From contig PCCQ01000020.1 of the NCBI GenBank assembly GCA_002731795.1, forward strand, positions 1 to 32,211: a DNA stretch of 32,211 nucleotides, read 5' to 3'. This document shows, piece after piece, positions 1-9,496 of this stretch. The notes under the pieces were generated by a model that did no database searches, was not told the DNA's origin, and saw nothing but the letters and a program-made list of their open reading frames with translations. Every line of letters starts with the position of its first letter. Position 1 is the stretch's first letter. Source of the DNA: Fidelibacterota bacterium (GTDB taxonomy: Bacteria; Fidelibacterota; Marinisomatia; SCGC-AAA003-L08; D37C17). The translations under genes and the position numbers were made by a program.

Positions 1-189
1 TGAAGGAACTACTGAACCTGTAAATGAAAACGCTAAAACTGTTGTACCACTTGCTGATACTGTAAATCCATTTGCAGTTGCATCACCTCCTGCTGCTCCG
101 TCTACGCAACCGTCATGTGAAAATTGAAATCCTGCAATATCAGATGTACTAGAATAATTCAGGTTTCCACCATCTAAACTTAAGCAAAC
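1..189 (-). repeat. Module 3 of the secreted protein (partial copy)
   Basis: Residues 356-418. Over 62 aligned residues it differs from module 2 (526-831) at only four positions by my reading, so this is a recent intragenic duplication or a homogenised copy. The copy is cut by the window edge. Confidence 0.8.
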
Positions 190-1254
190 ATCGGTATCTG
201 CTGAGCAACCGCTATCATTTGAACATGATGATCCATCACCTTCACAAATTCCACATTCATCTTCTAATGCACTTCCACCGCATTCACCATTACAATCTGT
301 TCCTACTAAACAGTTACCATCGCAATCAAAATTTTCTTCTGGTCCATCACCTTCACAAATTCCACATTCATCTTCAATTGCATCACCAGCACAAACTCCA
401 TTGCAATCTAAATCAGCTGTACAATTACCATCACAATCAAAATTTTCTTCTGGATATTCGCATGTGCCATTATCAGTATTAGCTGATTCGTCAAAATTAC
501 ATGCAGTGTCATCGGTACATCCTAAAACCTCAATAACAGGGAAACTAACAGACAATGGTTGTCCTAAAATATTTGAGAATATAAATCCAGATAGACAATC
601 TTCTGATATATTTCCTGTAAGTTCAACAAGCGTTCCTTCACCTACCGGAACAACTGATCCTGTAAAAGAGAATGCTAAAACGGTTGTTCCACTTGCTGAT
701 ACTGTAAATCCATTAGCTGTTGCATCACCTCCTGATGCACCATCTACGCAACCGTCATGTGAAAATTGAAATCCTGCGATATCCGATGTGCTGGAGTAAT
801 CTAAATTACCACCATCTAAAGTCAAACATACCTCTGTACCATCCGGACATGATGCCTCAGGCTCTACATTACCTCCATCATCTGAAGACTGTTCAGAAAT
901 TTCCCATTCAAGAGCTTGTCCATTTACATTTGAAAAGATAAAATTTGTCAAACAATCTTGATTTATATCTCCTGATAGCTCAACCAGAGTACCTTCGCCA
1001 GCAGGTATCACTGAACCTGTAAAGGAAAAGGCCAAAACTACGGTGCCACTTGTCGATACTGTAAATCCATTAGCTGTTGCATCTCCTCCAGATGCACCGT
1101 CCACACAGCCTGTATGAAAAATCTGAAATCCACCAATATCATCAGTACTAGAATAGTTTAAATTATTACCATCTAAACTCAATGATACTTGCTGTGAAAA
1201 TGAAAAACTTAAAAATAGTATAAATTGAAGAAAAAGAACCGCTCTTTTTATCAT
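1..1254 (-). CDS. Secreted modular repeat protein, N-terminal part (runs off left edge)
   Basis: An open frame of 418 codons with no stop before the window edge, so the C-terminus is missing. It starts at an ATG preceded by a very strong Shine-Dalgarno (GGGGGGAG, 2-3 nt before the ATG). Residues 1-21 are a typical signal peptide (basic start, hydrophobic run, cut near SFSQ). Then come three copies of a roughly 95-residue beta-rich module (about 23-119, 142-243 and 356 to the edge) sharing the core GCVDGASGGDATANGFTVS and an LAFSFTGSV strand. Between modules 2 and 3 lies a Cys/Asp-rich linker (245-350) that opens with GCTDDTACNFDESA and contains two 37-residue tandem units with DCDGNC and DECGICEGDG. 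From memory, such linkers resemble calcium-binding repeats of secreted marine FCB proteins, and the modules resemble cohesin-like folds; both are inference. It is probably surface-exposed or exported; the function is unknown. A type IX sorting domain, if any, would lie outside the window. Confidence 0.85.
   Translation of the reverse strand, partial: MIKRAVLFLQFILFLSFSFSQQVSLSLDGNNLNYSSTDDIGGFQIFHTGCVDGASGGDATANGFTVSTSGTVVLAFSFTGSVIPAGEGTLVELSGDINQDCLTNFIFSNVNGQALEWEISEQSSDDGGNVEPEASCPDGTEVCLTLDGGNLDYSSTSDIAGFQFSHDGCVDGASGGDATANGFTVSASGTTVLAFSFTGSVVPVGEGTLVELTGNISEDCLSGFIFSNILGQPLSVSFPVIEVLGCTDDTACNFDESANTDNGTCEYPEENFDCDGNCTADLDCNGVCAGDAIEDECGICEGDGPEENFDCDGNCLVGTDCNGECGGSALEDECGICEGDGSSCSNDSGCSADTDVCLSLDGGNLNYSSTSDIAGFQFSHDGCVDGAAGGDATANGFTVSASGTTVLAFSFTGSVVPS
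232..342 (-). repeat. 111-bp tandem unit, copy 2 (Cys/Asp-rich linker)
   Basis: Encodes residues 305-341, beginning PEENFDCDGNC and ending DECGICEGDG. It follows copy 1 directly and in frame. The regular Cys spacing and the DxDG patterns suggest metal (calcium) or disulfide-stabilised loops. Confidence 0.8.
343..453 (-). repeat. 111-bp tandem unit, copy 1 (Cys/Asp-rich linker)
   Basis: Encodes residues 268-304 with the same start (PEENFDCDGNC) and end (DECGICEGDG) as copy 2. The middle differs (TADLDCNGVCAGDAIE against LVGTDCNGECGGSALE), so the copies are related but not freshly identical. Confidence 0.8.
526..831 (-). repeat. Module 2 of the secreted protein
   Basis: Residues 142-243. It shares with modules 1 and 3 the order LDGGNL..YSST, GCVDGA.GGDATANGFTVS, LAFSFTGSV.P and GTLVEL, followed by a Cys and FIFSN. 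Two Cys (169, 220) are conserved with module 1 (50, 101), which suggests an intramodule disulfide. Confidence 0.8.
898..1188 (-). repeat. Module 1 of the secreted protein
   Basis: Residues 23-119, directly after the signal peptide. It is the most divergent of the three copies (for example FQIFHTGC where the others have FQFSHDGC) but keeps every core motif. Confidence 0.75.
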
Positions 1255-1454
1255 AACTCCCCCCACCTTAAATTTTAGATAAACGATTTTCGTTAGTTTA
1301 ATTTAATGAATTAGAAAACATAAATCAATAACTATGAACAAATACTATTGCAATTGTATCTTATAGTGATAAATATCACAAAATTTAAATCTAGTAAATT
1401 ACTTTATATATTAGATGTGAATTAAAATTTAAAAATAATAAATAGGAAATAAAA
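1255..1454. promoter_or_regulatory. Divergent promoter region between the secreted protein gene and mdh
   Basis: This 200-bp, very AT-rich gap is the only sizeable non-coding stretch in the window and must hold promoters for both directions. On the mdh side a TATATT hexamer at 1407-1412 could be a -10, but no good -35 stands out. On the other side an inverted repeat (AACGA-TTT-TCGTT, 1282-1294) lies in the probable leader of the secreted protein gene. A second palindrome is listed separately. No small ORF or RNA gene is evident. Confidence 0.6.
1365..1380. promoter_or_regulatory. CRP/FNR-type palindromic operator candidate
   Basis: The 16-mer AGTGATAAATATCACA matches the classical CRP pattern TGTGA-N6-TCACA at nine of ten specified bases and is also close to FNR-like half sites. 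It is centred about 82 bp before the mdh start and 118 bp before the divergent gene start, so it could serve either promoter. That a CRP/FNR-family protein binds here is inference. Confidence 0.4.
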
Positions 1455-2390
1455 ATGGCTAAAAATAAAATTTTATTGATTGGTGGTGGTCAAATAGGTG
1501 GTAATCTCGCTCTTCTTGCTGCTCAAAAAGAACTTGGGGATATAATGATCTACGATATTCCACAAGCTGAAGGAATGGTTAAAGGAAAGGCTTTAGATAT
1601 TTTACAGCTTCGACCTCATGATGGATATGATGTAGATGTATCAGGTACATCAAATCCTGAGGATATGAAAGATTCAGATGTTGTAATTATAACAGCAGGA
1701 ATGCCAAGAAAACCTGGAATGAATAGAGAAGATCTACTTTCTATTAATATTAAGATTATTTCTGACGTTGCAAATAATGTTAAGAAATACGCACCAAATG
1801 CATTTGTAATAGTTGTTTCAAATCCATTAGATGCCATAGTTTATTCATTTTATAAAGTATCTGGATTCTCTAAGAATAAAGTTGTTGGAATGGCCGGTGC
1901 CCTTGATACATGTAGATTTAAAACATTTTTAGCTGAAGAAACTGGTTTTTCTGTGCAAGATATTCAATGTATGGTCCTTGGTGGCCATGGAGATACAATG
2001 GTGCCAATGTTAAGATTTGCAACTGCTGGTGGAATTCCAATTACTGAATTAGTTTCAGAACAAAGATTAAATGAAATTATAGAAAGAACAAAATATGCAG
2101 GAGGTGAACTTGTAAAATTATTTGGAAATGGTTCAGCATATTATGCTCCAGCAGCATCAGCAATTGAAATGGCAGAATCTTACTTAAGAGATAAAAAAAG
2201 ACTTATTCCATGCGCAGCTTTGTGTGAAGGTGAATTTGGAATAGATGGTTATTTCATTGGAGTCCCGACGGTTATTGGGGCTAATGGAATAGAAAAGATT
2301 ATTGAATTTGAAATGAACAATGAAGAAAAAGGTCAGTTAGAGCAAACTCTTAATGCTGTAAAAGAAACAGTCACAGAAACAGGACTCTAA
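1455..2390 (+). CDS. mdh: Malate dehydrogenase (LDH-like type)
   Basis: A 311-residue cytoplasmic enzyme that interconverts malate and oxaloacetate with NAD in the TCA cycle. The Rossmann glycine motif GGGQIGG is at 10-16, with Asp34 at the end of strand 2 as expected for NAD preference. The substrate loop has Arg85 and Arg91; Arg85 is at the position that separates malate from lactate dehydrogenases. Asp151/Arg154 and the catalytic His178 (in GGHGD) are present. Length and motifs match the LDH-like MDH group throughout. The ATG follows an AGGAAA ribosome site. It is the first gene of a three-gene plus-strand operon; the symporter gene starts 14 nt after its stop. The CRP-like palindrome upstream could link it to carbon or redox status. 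Confidence 0.95.
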   Translation: MAKNKILLIGGGQIGGNLALLAAQKELGDIMIYDIPQAEGMVKGKALDILQLRPHDGYDVDVSGTSNPEDMKDSDVVIITAGMPRKPGMNREDLLSINIKIISDVANNVKKYAPNAFVIVVSNPLDAIVYSFYKVSGFSKNKVVGMAGALDTCRFKTFLAEETGFSVQDIQCMVLGGHGDTMVPMLRFATAGGIPITELVSEQRLNEIIERTKYAGGELVKLFGNGSAYYAPAASAIEMAESYLRDKKRLIPCAALCEGEFGIDGYFIGVPTVIGANGIEKIIEFEMNNEEKGQLEQTLNAVKETVTETGL

Positions 2391-2404
2391 ATAAAGGAGC
2401 AGCA

Positions 2405-3853
2405 ATGGAAAAACTATTAAATCAAATAGATAGTGGGTTTGGCACATTAGTAAGTTTTTTGGCACCTATTTTATTTGCAGATATTGGTGGAATTCCCTTA
2501 ATCGTTCTTACTCTTCTTATTGGAGCGGTAACATTTACAATTTATTTTGGATTTATAAATGTTAGAGGATTTAAGCATTCAATAGAAATCATTAAGGGCA
2601 AATATGATAATCCCAATGATATTGGACAAATTAGTCATTTTCAAGCCTTAACATCAGCTCTCTCTGCAACTATAGGTCTAGGTAATATTGCCGGAGTAGC
2701 TATTGCAGTAACTTTAGGAGGTCCTGGTGCTGTATTCTGGATGGTTTTCATTGCTTTTTTTAGCATGTCTGCTAAATTCGTATCAGCGACACTAGGGTTA
2801 ATGTATAGAAAAGTTAATGATGATGGCTCAGTTAGTGGTGGCCCCATGTATTATCTTACTTATGGTTTTAAAAATAAAGGGAATTTATCTTATTTAGGAA
2901 AAATTTTAGGTGTCATGTATGCAATTTTTATTATAGGTGGTGCATTTGGTGGTGGAAACATGTTTCAAGCAAATCAATCTTATGAATTATTTGGTAAATT
3001 AACAGGTATACCAAGTTATCTATATGGAATCATTTTAGCAACACTTGTAGGGTTTGTTATAATTGGTGGGATAAAAAGAATTGGAGAAACTACTGAAAAA
3101 ATAGTTCCTTCTATGGTAACTATCTACGTTATAGCCTCATTATTTATCATTTTTAGTAATTTAGGTATGGTTCCTAATGTTATTTCTAGCATAATCTCTG
3201 AAGCATTTAATCCTTCCGCTGCATATGGTGGATTTATAGGCGCACTTGTTACTGGTATTAAAAGGGGTGTTTTTAGTAATGAAGGTGGTGTTGGATCTGC
3301 TTCAATTGCTCATTCAGCTGCAAAAACAGATGAACCAGTCCGTGAAGGAATCGTGGCAATGATTGGTCCTTTCATAGATACTATTGTTGTATGTTTTATG
3401 ACAGCCTGTGTTATTTTAATTACAGCTGATAACAATGATGTATATCAAAACGCAACTGCACTGATTGCAGAACAGGGAGCGACAGCCGTTGGAGCTTCAA
3501 TGACATCGGCAGCATTTGATTCAGTGATTCCAGGATTCAGATGGGTACTAGCTATTGTTGTATTTTTATTTTCTTATAGTACAATGATATCATGGTATTA
3601 TTATGGTAATAAAGGCTGGAAATATCTATTTGGAGATTCAGGTGTACCAATCTATCAAATTATGTATTTATCATGCACTATACTTGGAGCTATAGCATCA
3701 CTTGGAAATGTAATCGACTTTTCGGATATGATGATTCTTTCATGTGCATTTCCTAATATTATTGGTGCGATGTTTTTACTTCCAGAGTTGAAAGTAAAAT
3801 TAAATGATTATTGGTCCAGATACGAGGCTGGAGAGTTTAAAGTATATAAATAA
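2405..3853 (+). CDS. Alanine/glycine:cation symporter (AGCS family)
   Basis: A 482-residue inner-membrane protein with about 10-11 hydrophobic segments. The AGCS family (TC 2.A.25) takes up alanine or glycine with sodium (or protons). Family signatures are visible: the ALTSALSATIGLGNIAGVA stretch at about 81-99, GGPMYY at 145-150, and FSNEGGVGSA near 290. The ATG is preceded by a good AAAGGAG site, 14 nt after mdh. Next to malate dehydrogenase it may feed amino-acid carbon toward central metabolism, but the neighbourhood alone does not fix the substrate. Length is normal for the family. Confidence 0.92.
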   Translation: MEKLLNQIDSGFGTLVSFLAPILFADIGGIPLIVLTLLIGAVTFTIYFGFINVRGFKHSIEIIKGKYDNPNDIGQISHFQALTSALSATIGLGNIAGVAIAVTLGGPGAVFWMVFIAFFSMSAKFVSATLGLMYRKVNDDGSVSGGPMYYLTYGFKNKGNLSYLGKILGVMYAIFIIGGAFGGGNMFQANQSYELFGKLTGIPSYLYGIILATLVGFVIIGGIKRIGETTEKIVPSMVTIYVIASLFIIFSNLGMVPNVISSIISEAFNPSAAYGGFIGALVTGIKRGVFSNEGGVGSASIAHSAAKTDEPVREGIVAMIGPFIDTIVVCFMTACVILITADNNDVYQNATALIAEQGATAVGASMTSAAFDSVIPGFRWVLAIVVFLFSYSTMISWYYYGNKGWKYLFGDSGVPIYQIMYLSCTILGAIASLGNVIDFSDMMILSCAFPNIIGAMFLLPELKVKLNDYWSRYEAGEFKVYK

Positions 3854-3855
3854 GA

Positions 3856-4668
3856 TTGAAGAATAAATCTGAATTCCTATTATTCGCTCTTGACGTTGCT
3901 AAAGAAGCTGGTGATATACAATTATCATACTTTGGAAATATTTCATCGATTAAAAAAAAATCTTCAAATATAGATCTTCTAACAAATGCTGATATAGAAT
4001 CAGAAAAACTAGTAATAGGCAAAATCAAAGAAAAATATCCAGATCACTCAATAATATCTGAAGAGACTAAATCTAATTTAAAAGATTCTAAATATACATG
4101 GATAATAGATCCACTCGATGGAACTACTAATTTTGCACATAACCTCCCTATATTTGCAGTATCTATTGCTTTAATGAAAGATGATGAAATAATAATGGGA
4201 GTTGTTTATAATCCTGCAGCTAATAAATGCTTTTATGCTGAATTAAATAAAGCTGCTTATTTGAATGATAAATTAATTCAACCGTCAAGTTCAGAAAAAC
4301 TATCAGATTGTCTTCTCGCAACAGGTTTTCCATATTTACATGATAAAAAATATGATTTATCATTTAAAATATTTAAAGAATTTTATGATAAAACACGTGG
4401 ACTAAGAAGACTTGGAGCTGCAGCTCTTGATTTATGCTTTGTAGCAATGGGTCGTTTTGATGGATTCTATGAATATAATTTAAACGCATGGGATATATCT
4501 GCTGGTTCACTAATAGCTTCAGAAGCTGGTTGCACAGTAAGTGATTGGAATGGCAAAAAAATTCCTAAAGATGGCTCAAGGATTCTATGCTCAAATAGTA
4601 AAATTCATAAAAGCATGATGAATATTCTGACTAAGCCAGAATATAAACTATACTTTAATCTTTCATGA
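3856..4668 (+). CDS. Inositol monophosphatase family phosphatase
   Basis: A 270-residue Mg-dependent phosphatase of the IMPase/SuhB fold. Metal-site residues are in place: Glu69/Glu70 in ISEE, the [14 protein letters not shown] motif at 82-95 with Asp85 and Asp88, and Asp213 in AWDISAGSL. The substrate could be inositol-1-phosphate, histidinol phosphate or another sugar phosphate; sequence alone does not decide. The start must be the TTG, because an in-frame stop lies three codons upstream and the N-terminus fits the family. It begins 2 nt after the symporter stop, without a clear ribosome site of its own, so it is probably translationally coupled. Its last 14 bp overlap the end of purL on the other strand. 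Confidence 0.9.
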   Translation: MKNKSEFLLFALDVAKEAGDIQLSYFGNISSIKKKSSNIDLLTNADIESEKLVIGKIKEKYPDHSIISEETKSNLKDSKYTWIIDPLDGTTNFAHNLPIFAVSIALMKDDEIIMGVVYNPAANKCFYAELNKAAYLNDKLIQPSSSEKLSDCLLATGFPYLHDKKYDLSFKIFKEFYDKTRGLRRLGAAALDLCFVAMGRFDGFYEYNLNAWDISAGSLIASEAGCTVSDWNGKKIPKDGSRILCSNSKIHKSMMNILTKPEYKLYFNLS

Positions 4669-4683
4669 TAGAATCTAAAGTAT
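4650..4683. repeat. Inverted repeat at the convergent gene ends
   Basis: Perfect 8-bp arms ATACTTTA (4650-4657) and TAAAGTAT (4676-4683) flank an 18-nt loop that holds the IMPase stop codon; the left arm includes the purL stop. It could form a weak AU hairpin at the end of both transcripts. There is no U-tract on either side, so it is not a canonical intrinsic terminator. Confidence 0.3.
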
Positions 4684-6880
4684 GGAAATAAGCTTTTTCT
4701 ATTTTTTTACGATCAATATCTATAGAATTATTTATTTTAAGACTACTTGAATCATTAACAGAACCTATAGTTTGAGTGTATACATTATATTCTTCTGCTA
4801 AAAGTGCTACATGGTGTAAGTTTTTAGGTTGTAATGATACAACGATTACCCCTTGAGTCTCACCAAACAAAATCTGATCTTCTCTTAACTTTCTATTAAT
4901 TGATATTTCAGCTCCTAACCCAGACTTTCCTGAGCAGATTGACTCAGATAAATTAACTGCCAAACCACCATCAGAAATATCATGAGCTGACTTAATAAGA
5001 CCTTTAGAAATAAGTTCTAAACATATTTTATGTAAACTTAACTCAAGATTTAGATCAACATTTGGGATAGGACCTTCTATTCTATCATGACATTGCTTTA
5101 GATATTCAGAACCACCAATTTCACCATTAATAGATCCAATGATAACTATACTATCACCAGCATCTTTAAAAGCTATATCCATGTGTTTTAGTGAATCTTC
5201 TAATATCCCAACCATCCCAATTACAGGTGTTGGGTACACTGCTCCAAGATTTGACTCATTATAAAAACTCACATTCCCTCCAGTAACAGGAGTATCAAAT
5301 GCTCTACAAGCTTCCCCCATACCTAAGATTGCCTCTCTAAATTGCCAGTAGATTTCTGGATCTTGTGGATTGCCAAAATTTAAACAATTTGTAATTGCTA
5401 AAGGGTAGCCACCAGAGCAAACAACGTTCCGAGCTGATTCTGCAACTGCAATCATACCGCCTTGTCTAGGATTTAAGTATACATATCTTCCATTGCAATC
5501 AGTACTAATGGATAAAGCTTTATTTGACCCTTTCAATCTAACCACAGCTGCATCAGAACCAGGACCTATAACTGTATTTGTTCTTACTGTGGAATCATAT
5601 TGACTATATACATATTTCTTATTTGTAATATTTGGAGAAGAAAGCAGTTTCAATAAAATATCGTTATAATCTTCAGGCTCTGGAACTGATTCTAGATTTA
5701 GATTATTAGATTCTGAAAAATACTTTGGTTCACTATATGGCATATCATATTGTGGAGCTCCTCCACCTAAAACAAGTTCTTGAGTTGGTATATAAGCAAC
5801 TTGTTCATTATTATGAATTACATTTAAATGACCTGTATCTGTGACTACTCCTACTTCAGTACAATTTAAATCCCATTTTTCAAAAATCTCATGAAGATCA
5901 TTTTCAAAACCTTTTTTTACTACAACCAGCATACGCTCTTGAGACTCAGATAGCATTATTTCGTAAGCGTTCATATCTTTTTCACGAATGGGAACTAAAT
6001 CTAAATTAATTTCTATCCCTGACTTGCCCTTAGCTGACATCTCAGAACATGAACATGTAATTCCTGCAGCACCCATGTCTTGAATTCCAACCAACCATGG
6101 TTTTTTGCACAGTTCTAAAGTTGCTTCTAATAATAATTTTTCTGTAAATGGATCACCTACCTGGACATTAGAACGTTTAGATTCAGTTTCTTCAGTAAGT
6201 TCAACAGAAGCAAAAGTAGCTCCATGAATACCATCTCTTCCTGTGCTGGAGCCAACAATAAAAACAGGATTACCAACTCCTTCAGCTGTAGCGCTGGCAA
6301 CATGCTTAGTTTTTACAATTCCTACCGACATAGCATTTACTAAAGGATTTCCTGAATAAACATCTTCAACAACAACTTCACCACCAACCGTTGGAATACC
6401 CAAACAATTTCCGTAATCAGCGATACCTTCAACAACATGTTCAAGCAAGAACTTATTCCTTGGCTTATCTAAGCCTCCAAATCGCAAAGAATTCATAGAT
6501 GCTATTGGTCTTGCACCCATAGTAAACACATCTCTCATAATACCACCTACCCCTGTAGCAGCACCCTCATAAGGTTCAACTGCTGACGGATGATTATGTG
6601 ACTCAATCTTAAAGGCTGTTGCTAATCCATCACCCAAATCTACTAATCCCGCGTTTTCTTCACCAGCACCTACTAATAATTTGCCTCCATCTCTTGGAAG
6701 AGTTTTTATCATTTTTATTGATGATTTATAAGAGCAATGTTCACTCCACATTACTGAAAAAATTCCTAGTTCTACATAATTGGGCTCTCTACCTAGGATT
6801 TTAATTATTTTATTATATTCATCAGGACTTAATCCATGTTCTTCAATGATTTTGCTATCTATTTGAGGTATAGTTTCCAT
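4655..6880 (-). CDS. purL: Phosphoribosylformylglycinamidine synthase, small-type PurL
   Basis: 741 residues, the size of the small PurL that works with separate PurS and PurQ to convert FGAR to FGAM in purine synthesis. The N-terminus carries the catalytic-region motif SEHCSYKSS (His48). The ATP/metal segment [19 protein letters not shown] is at 92-110, followed by [11 protein letters not shown]. The second half contains a PurM/AIRS-like repeat with [10 protein letters not shown]. There is no C-terminal glutaminase domain and no purS or purQ in the window. It is the last gene of the minus-strand run, 39 nt after parC, with only a weak ribosome site and no obvious promoter, so it probably shares the parC transcript. 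Its 3' end overlaps the convergent phosphatase gene. Confidence 0.95.
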   Translation of the reverse strand: METIPQIDSKIIEEHGLSPDEYNKIIKILGREPNYVELGIFSVMWSEHCSYKSSIKMIKTLPRDGGKLLVGAGEENAGLVDLGDGLATAFKIESHNHPSAVEPYEGAATGVGGIMRDVFTMGARPIASMNSLRFGGLDKPRNKFLLEHVVEGIADYGNCLGIPTVGGEVVVEDVYSGNPLVNAMSVGIVKTKHVASATAEGVGNPVFIVGSSTGRDGIHGATFASVELTEETESKRSNVQVGDPFTEKLLLEATLELCKKPWLVGIQDMGAAGITCSCSEMSAKGKSGIEINLDLVPIREKDMNAYEIMLSESQERMLVVVKKGFENDLHEIFEKWDLNCTEVGVVTDTGHLNVIHNNEQVAYIPTQELVLGGGAPQYDMPYSEPKYFSESNNLNLESVPEPEDYNDILLKLLSSPNITNKKYVYSQYDSTVRTNTVIGPGSDAAVVRLKGSNKALSISTDCNGRYVYLNPRQGGMIAVAESARNVVCSGGYPLAITNCLNFGNPQDPEIYWQFREAILGMGEACRAFDTPVTGGNVSFYNESNLGAVYPTPVIGMVGILEDSLKHMDIAFKDAGDSIVIIGSINGEIGGSEYLKQCHDRIEGPIPNVDLNLELSLHKICLELISKGLIKSAHDISDGGLAVNLSESICSGKSGLGAEISINRKLREDQILFGETQGVIVVSLQPKNLHHVALLAEEYNVYTQTIGSVNDSSSLKINNSIDIDRKKIEKAYFHTLDSIMKD

Positions 6881-6919
6881 GTTTTTATCTTTTTGATTGT
6901 TTGTTTAATTTAGGCATAA

Positions 6920-9496
6920 TTAATCCTGCCCAAAAAGATTTAATGTATCAGAATCTGTATTATCTTTATCTGATTCTAAGTCTTGAGATTTATCATCTAT
7001 ACTAATATCTTCAATTTCTTTATTTACTATTTCAAAAGCACTCATTCTTTTGTATGGTGGTACTTTATTCCCAATTGATTTCCATCCTTTAACATCAACA
7101 AAATCATCAACATCTATTTCTTTGATTTTCTTACTTCCAGACTTGGAATGATAATTGAATTTAAAAATCACATCATTTTGAACTGTTGCTAAAAGTAACT
7201 TCATAGAATCATTAGATTCTAAGAAAATAAACTCTTTATCTATAGTTGATGTTTCGATGTTAAATCTTTTTATATAATTATTTTTTGATATTGTATTATA
7301 GTACATACATGATAATATGTTGTCTGGATCAAATTTTTCTAAAATAAGAATATCATTTAATTTGAATCTTTGATTTAAGTCAATTGAAAGTACAGAATAT
7401 GAACAATTATTTTTTACACACAGAATATAATCATTTGAATTAAATTTCCCCAAATACCTTCCTCTTTCTTCAAAATTTAACTTCCCAACAGTCTCATCTA
7501 TCCATAAATCTTTTCCTCCTAAAGTAGACTCACCTTTTGACTCAAGAGCAATTTTTTTAATTGGGTACTTTGAAAGTATGTTACCTTTTGAAGTTTTATT
7601 TTTTATATCTAAGGTTGAAAAATCATAAGTAAGGTTTCTAATTCTAGCTTTTGACCTTGAATCTAAATCAATAGATACAATTTCAGACTCACTATTAGGA
7701 TTTGCTGTAATATATAAAGCTTTTGATTTATCTTCATTTTTAGTTAAAGAGTAGATTCTATCTTTTATTGCAGCAGTTACTGAGAATCTTTTAACATATG
7801 ACCACCCTGTGATACTATCTTTATATACATAGTTATAAACCATATGATCATCATTTTTTTTCCATACTGCTACATGTAAAATATTATTTCCTACATATTT
7901 TTTAGAATCAATTGAAGTAACTTGATATGTACCATTTTGCAGAAAGACTATCACATTATCTAATTCAGAGCAATCTGAAACATATTCATCTGATTTAAGA
8001 TCAAAACCTATAAATCCATCTTTCTTATTAACGTAAAGTTTTTTATTAGCTATTGCAACTGTTTGTGCTGATATAGTATCAAATTTTTGCACGCTCGTTT
8101 TTCTACCTTTATCATGCCCAAAATTCAATAATAAATTTTCATAGTAAGAAATCGCATATTCTGTAATATTTTCAATATTATTCTCAACTTCTTTAATGTT
8201 TTTCTCAATCGACAATATATTTTCTTGAGCTTTATTTAGGTCGTATTTAGAAATTCTTTTTATTTTCAGATCTGTTAATTTAGCAATATCTTCTTCGGTA
8301 ACATTTTTCTTAAGCTGTTTAATAAATGGATCTAAGGAAGCTTTAATAGTAGAAATAATTGATTCCCAAGATGAAAGTTCTTCAATTTTTCTATAAATGC
8401 GATTCGAGATAAATATAATCTCCAACGAGAGTTGATGCCATCTTTCTTCTAATTTATTCAGTTCATAGTTCAGTTCTTTATTGAAAATTTTCATATAGTG
8501 ATCAACAGATAGTTTTAGAAGTTTATTAACATTTATAAATTCAGGTTTATTATCTATTATCACACAACAATTTGGAGAAATACTAATTTCACAATTAGTA
8601 AAAGCATAAAGACCATCGATTGTTAAATCGGGAGATGTACCTTTAATTAAATTGATTACAATCTCTATATTTTCGGAAGTATTATCTTCAATATTTTTTA
8701 TTTTAATTTTATTTTTTTCATTAGCTTTAACTATAGAGTCTATCAAAGATGTGGTTGTAATTCCATAGGGCACACTTTTAATAACAATCGTATTTTTGTC
8801 TATCACTTCAATATCAGATCTAACTCTAACCCTTCCTCCTCTTGAACCTCTATTATAATTATCAATATCAATAAGACCACCTGTGCTAAAATCTGGTAAT
8901 AATGAAAAAGATTTACCTTTCAAGTACAGAATGATGGATTTAATTATTTCAGTAAAATTATGAGGTAAGATTTTGGTGGATAAACTTACAGCGATACCTT
9001 CTGTACCTTGATATAATAAAATTGGGAATTTTACGGGTAATACTTCAGGTTCTTTATTTCGACCATCATAAGAGTCTACCCAATCTGTTATATTCTTATT
9101 AAATGTAACTTTTTTTGCAAAATCTGTAAGTCTTGTTTCAATATATCTTGAAGCTGCTGCCCTATCGCCTGTCCTATGATCTCCCCAATTACCTTGAGTA
9201 TCAACAAGCAATTGCTTTTGACCAAGCCCTACAAGAGCATCATTTATCGCCGCATCACCGTGTGGATGAAATTGCATAGTTTGACCAATAACATTTGCGA
9301 CTTTATGAAATCGACCATCATCAATATTATTCATCGCATGCAAGATTCTTCTTTGCACAGGTTTTAAACCATCTTCAAATCTTGGAATTGCCCTTTCAAG
9401 AATAACATAAGATGCGTAGTCAATATACCATTTCTGATACATCTCAGAAACTGATAAAAAGTCTTTAAAGCCTAAATCTTTGTTAACATTATCCAT
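6920..9496 (-). CDS. parC: DNA topoisomerase IV subunit A (ParC, Bacteroidetes-like)
   Basis: The type IIA topoisomerase subunit that cuts and rejoins DNA. The winged-helix region contains the quinolone-region signature [13 protein letters not shown] and the catalytic tyrosine Tyr118 in [11 protein letters not shown], with Arg117 beside it. A long coiled-coil segment (about 350-470) follows, then a divergent C-terminal beta-pinwheel-like domain and an acidic tail ending LFGQD. I choose the ATG at 9496 (858 residues) over a TTG three codons upstream: the ATG gives a compact ATGGATAA overlap with the parE stop, suggesting translational coupling. It is assigned as ParC rather than GyrA because the adjacent parE product is the short ParE form and the C-terminal region is unlike a classical GyrA tail. 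Confidence 0.88.
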   Translation of the reverse strand: MDNVNKDLGFKDFLSVSEMYQKWYIDYASYVILERAIPRFEDGLKPVQRRILHAMNNIDDGRFHKVANVIGQTMQFHPHGDAAINDALVGLGQKQLLVDTQGNWGDHRTGDRAAASRYIETRLTDFAKKVTFNKNITDWVDSYDGRNKEPEVLPVKFPILLYQGTEGIAVSLSTKILPHNFTEIIKSIILYLKGKSFSLLPDFSTGGLIDIDNYNRGSRGGRVRVRSDIEVIDKNTIVIKSVPYGITTTSLIDSIVKANEKNKIKIKNIEDNTSENIEIVINLIKGTSPDLTIDGLYAFTNCEISISPNCCVIIDNKPEFINVNKLLKLSVDHYMKIFNKELNYELNKLEERWHQLSLEIIFISNRIYRKIEELSSWESIISTIKASLDPFIKQLKKNVTEEDIAKLTDLKIKRISKYDLNKAQENILSIEKNIKEVENNIENITEYAISYYENLLLNFGHDKGRKTSVQKFDTISAQTVAIANKKLYVNKKDGFIGFDLKSDEYVSDCSELDNVIVFLQNGTYQVTSIDSKKYVGNNILHVAVWKKNDDHMVYNYVYKDSITGWSYVKRFSVTAAIKDRIYSLTKNEDKSKALYITANPNSESEIVSIDLDSRSKARIRNLTYDFSTLDIKNKTSKGNILSKYPIKKIALESKGESTLGGKDLWIDETVGKLNFEERGRYLGKFNSNDYILCVKNNCSYSVLSIDLNQRFKLNDILILEKFDPDNILSCMYYNTISKNNYIKRFNIETSTIDKEFIFLESNDSMKLLLATVQNDVIFKFNYHSKSGSKKIKEIDVDDFVDVKGWKSIGNKVPPYKRMSAFEIVNKEIEDISIDDKSQDLESDKDNTDSDTLNLFGQD

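Noticed and set aside
205-522. Possible CRISPR-like or tandem repeat array
   Set aside because: The 111-bp units are in-frame coding repeats of a Cys-rich linker; there are no constant short repeats with unique spacers.
219-941. Plus-strand open frames over the left end, rich in His/Leu or Ser/Pro
   Set aside because: They are antisense shadows of the repeat-rich minus-strand secreted protein gene; their composition and repetitiveness mirror its codons, and they have no ribosome sites or recognisable domains.
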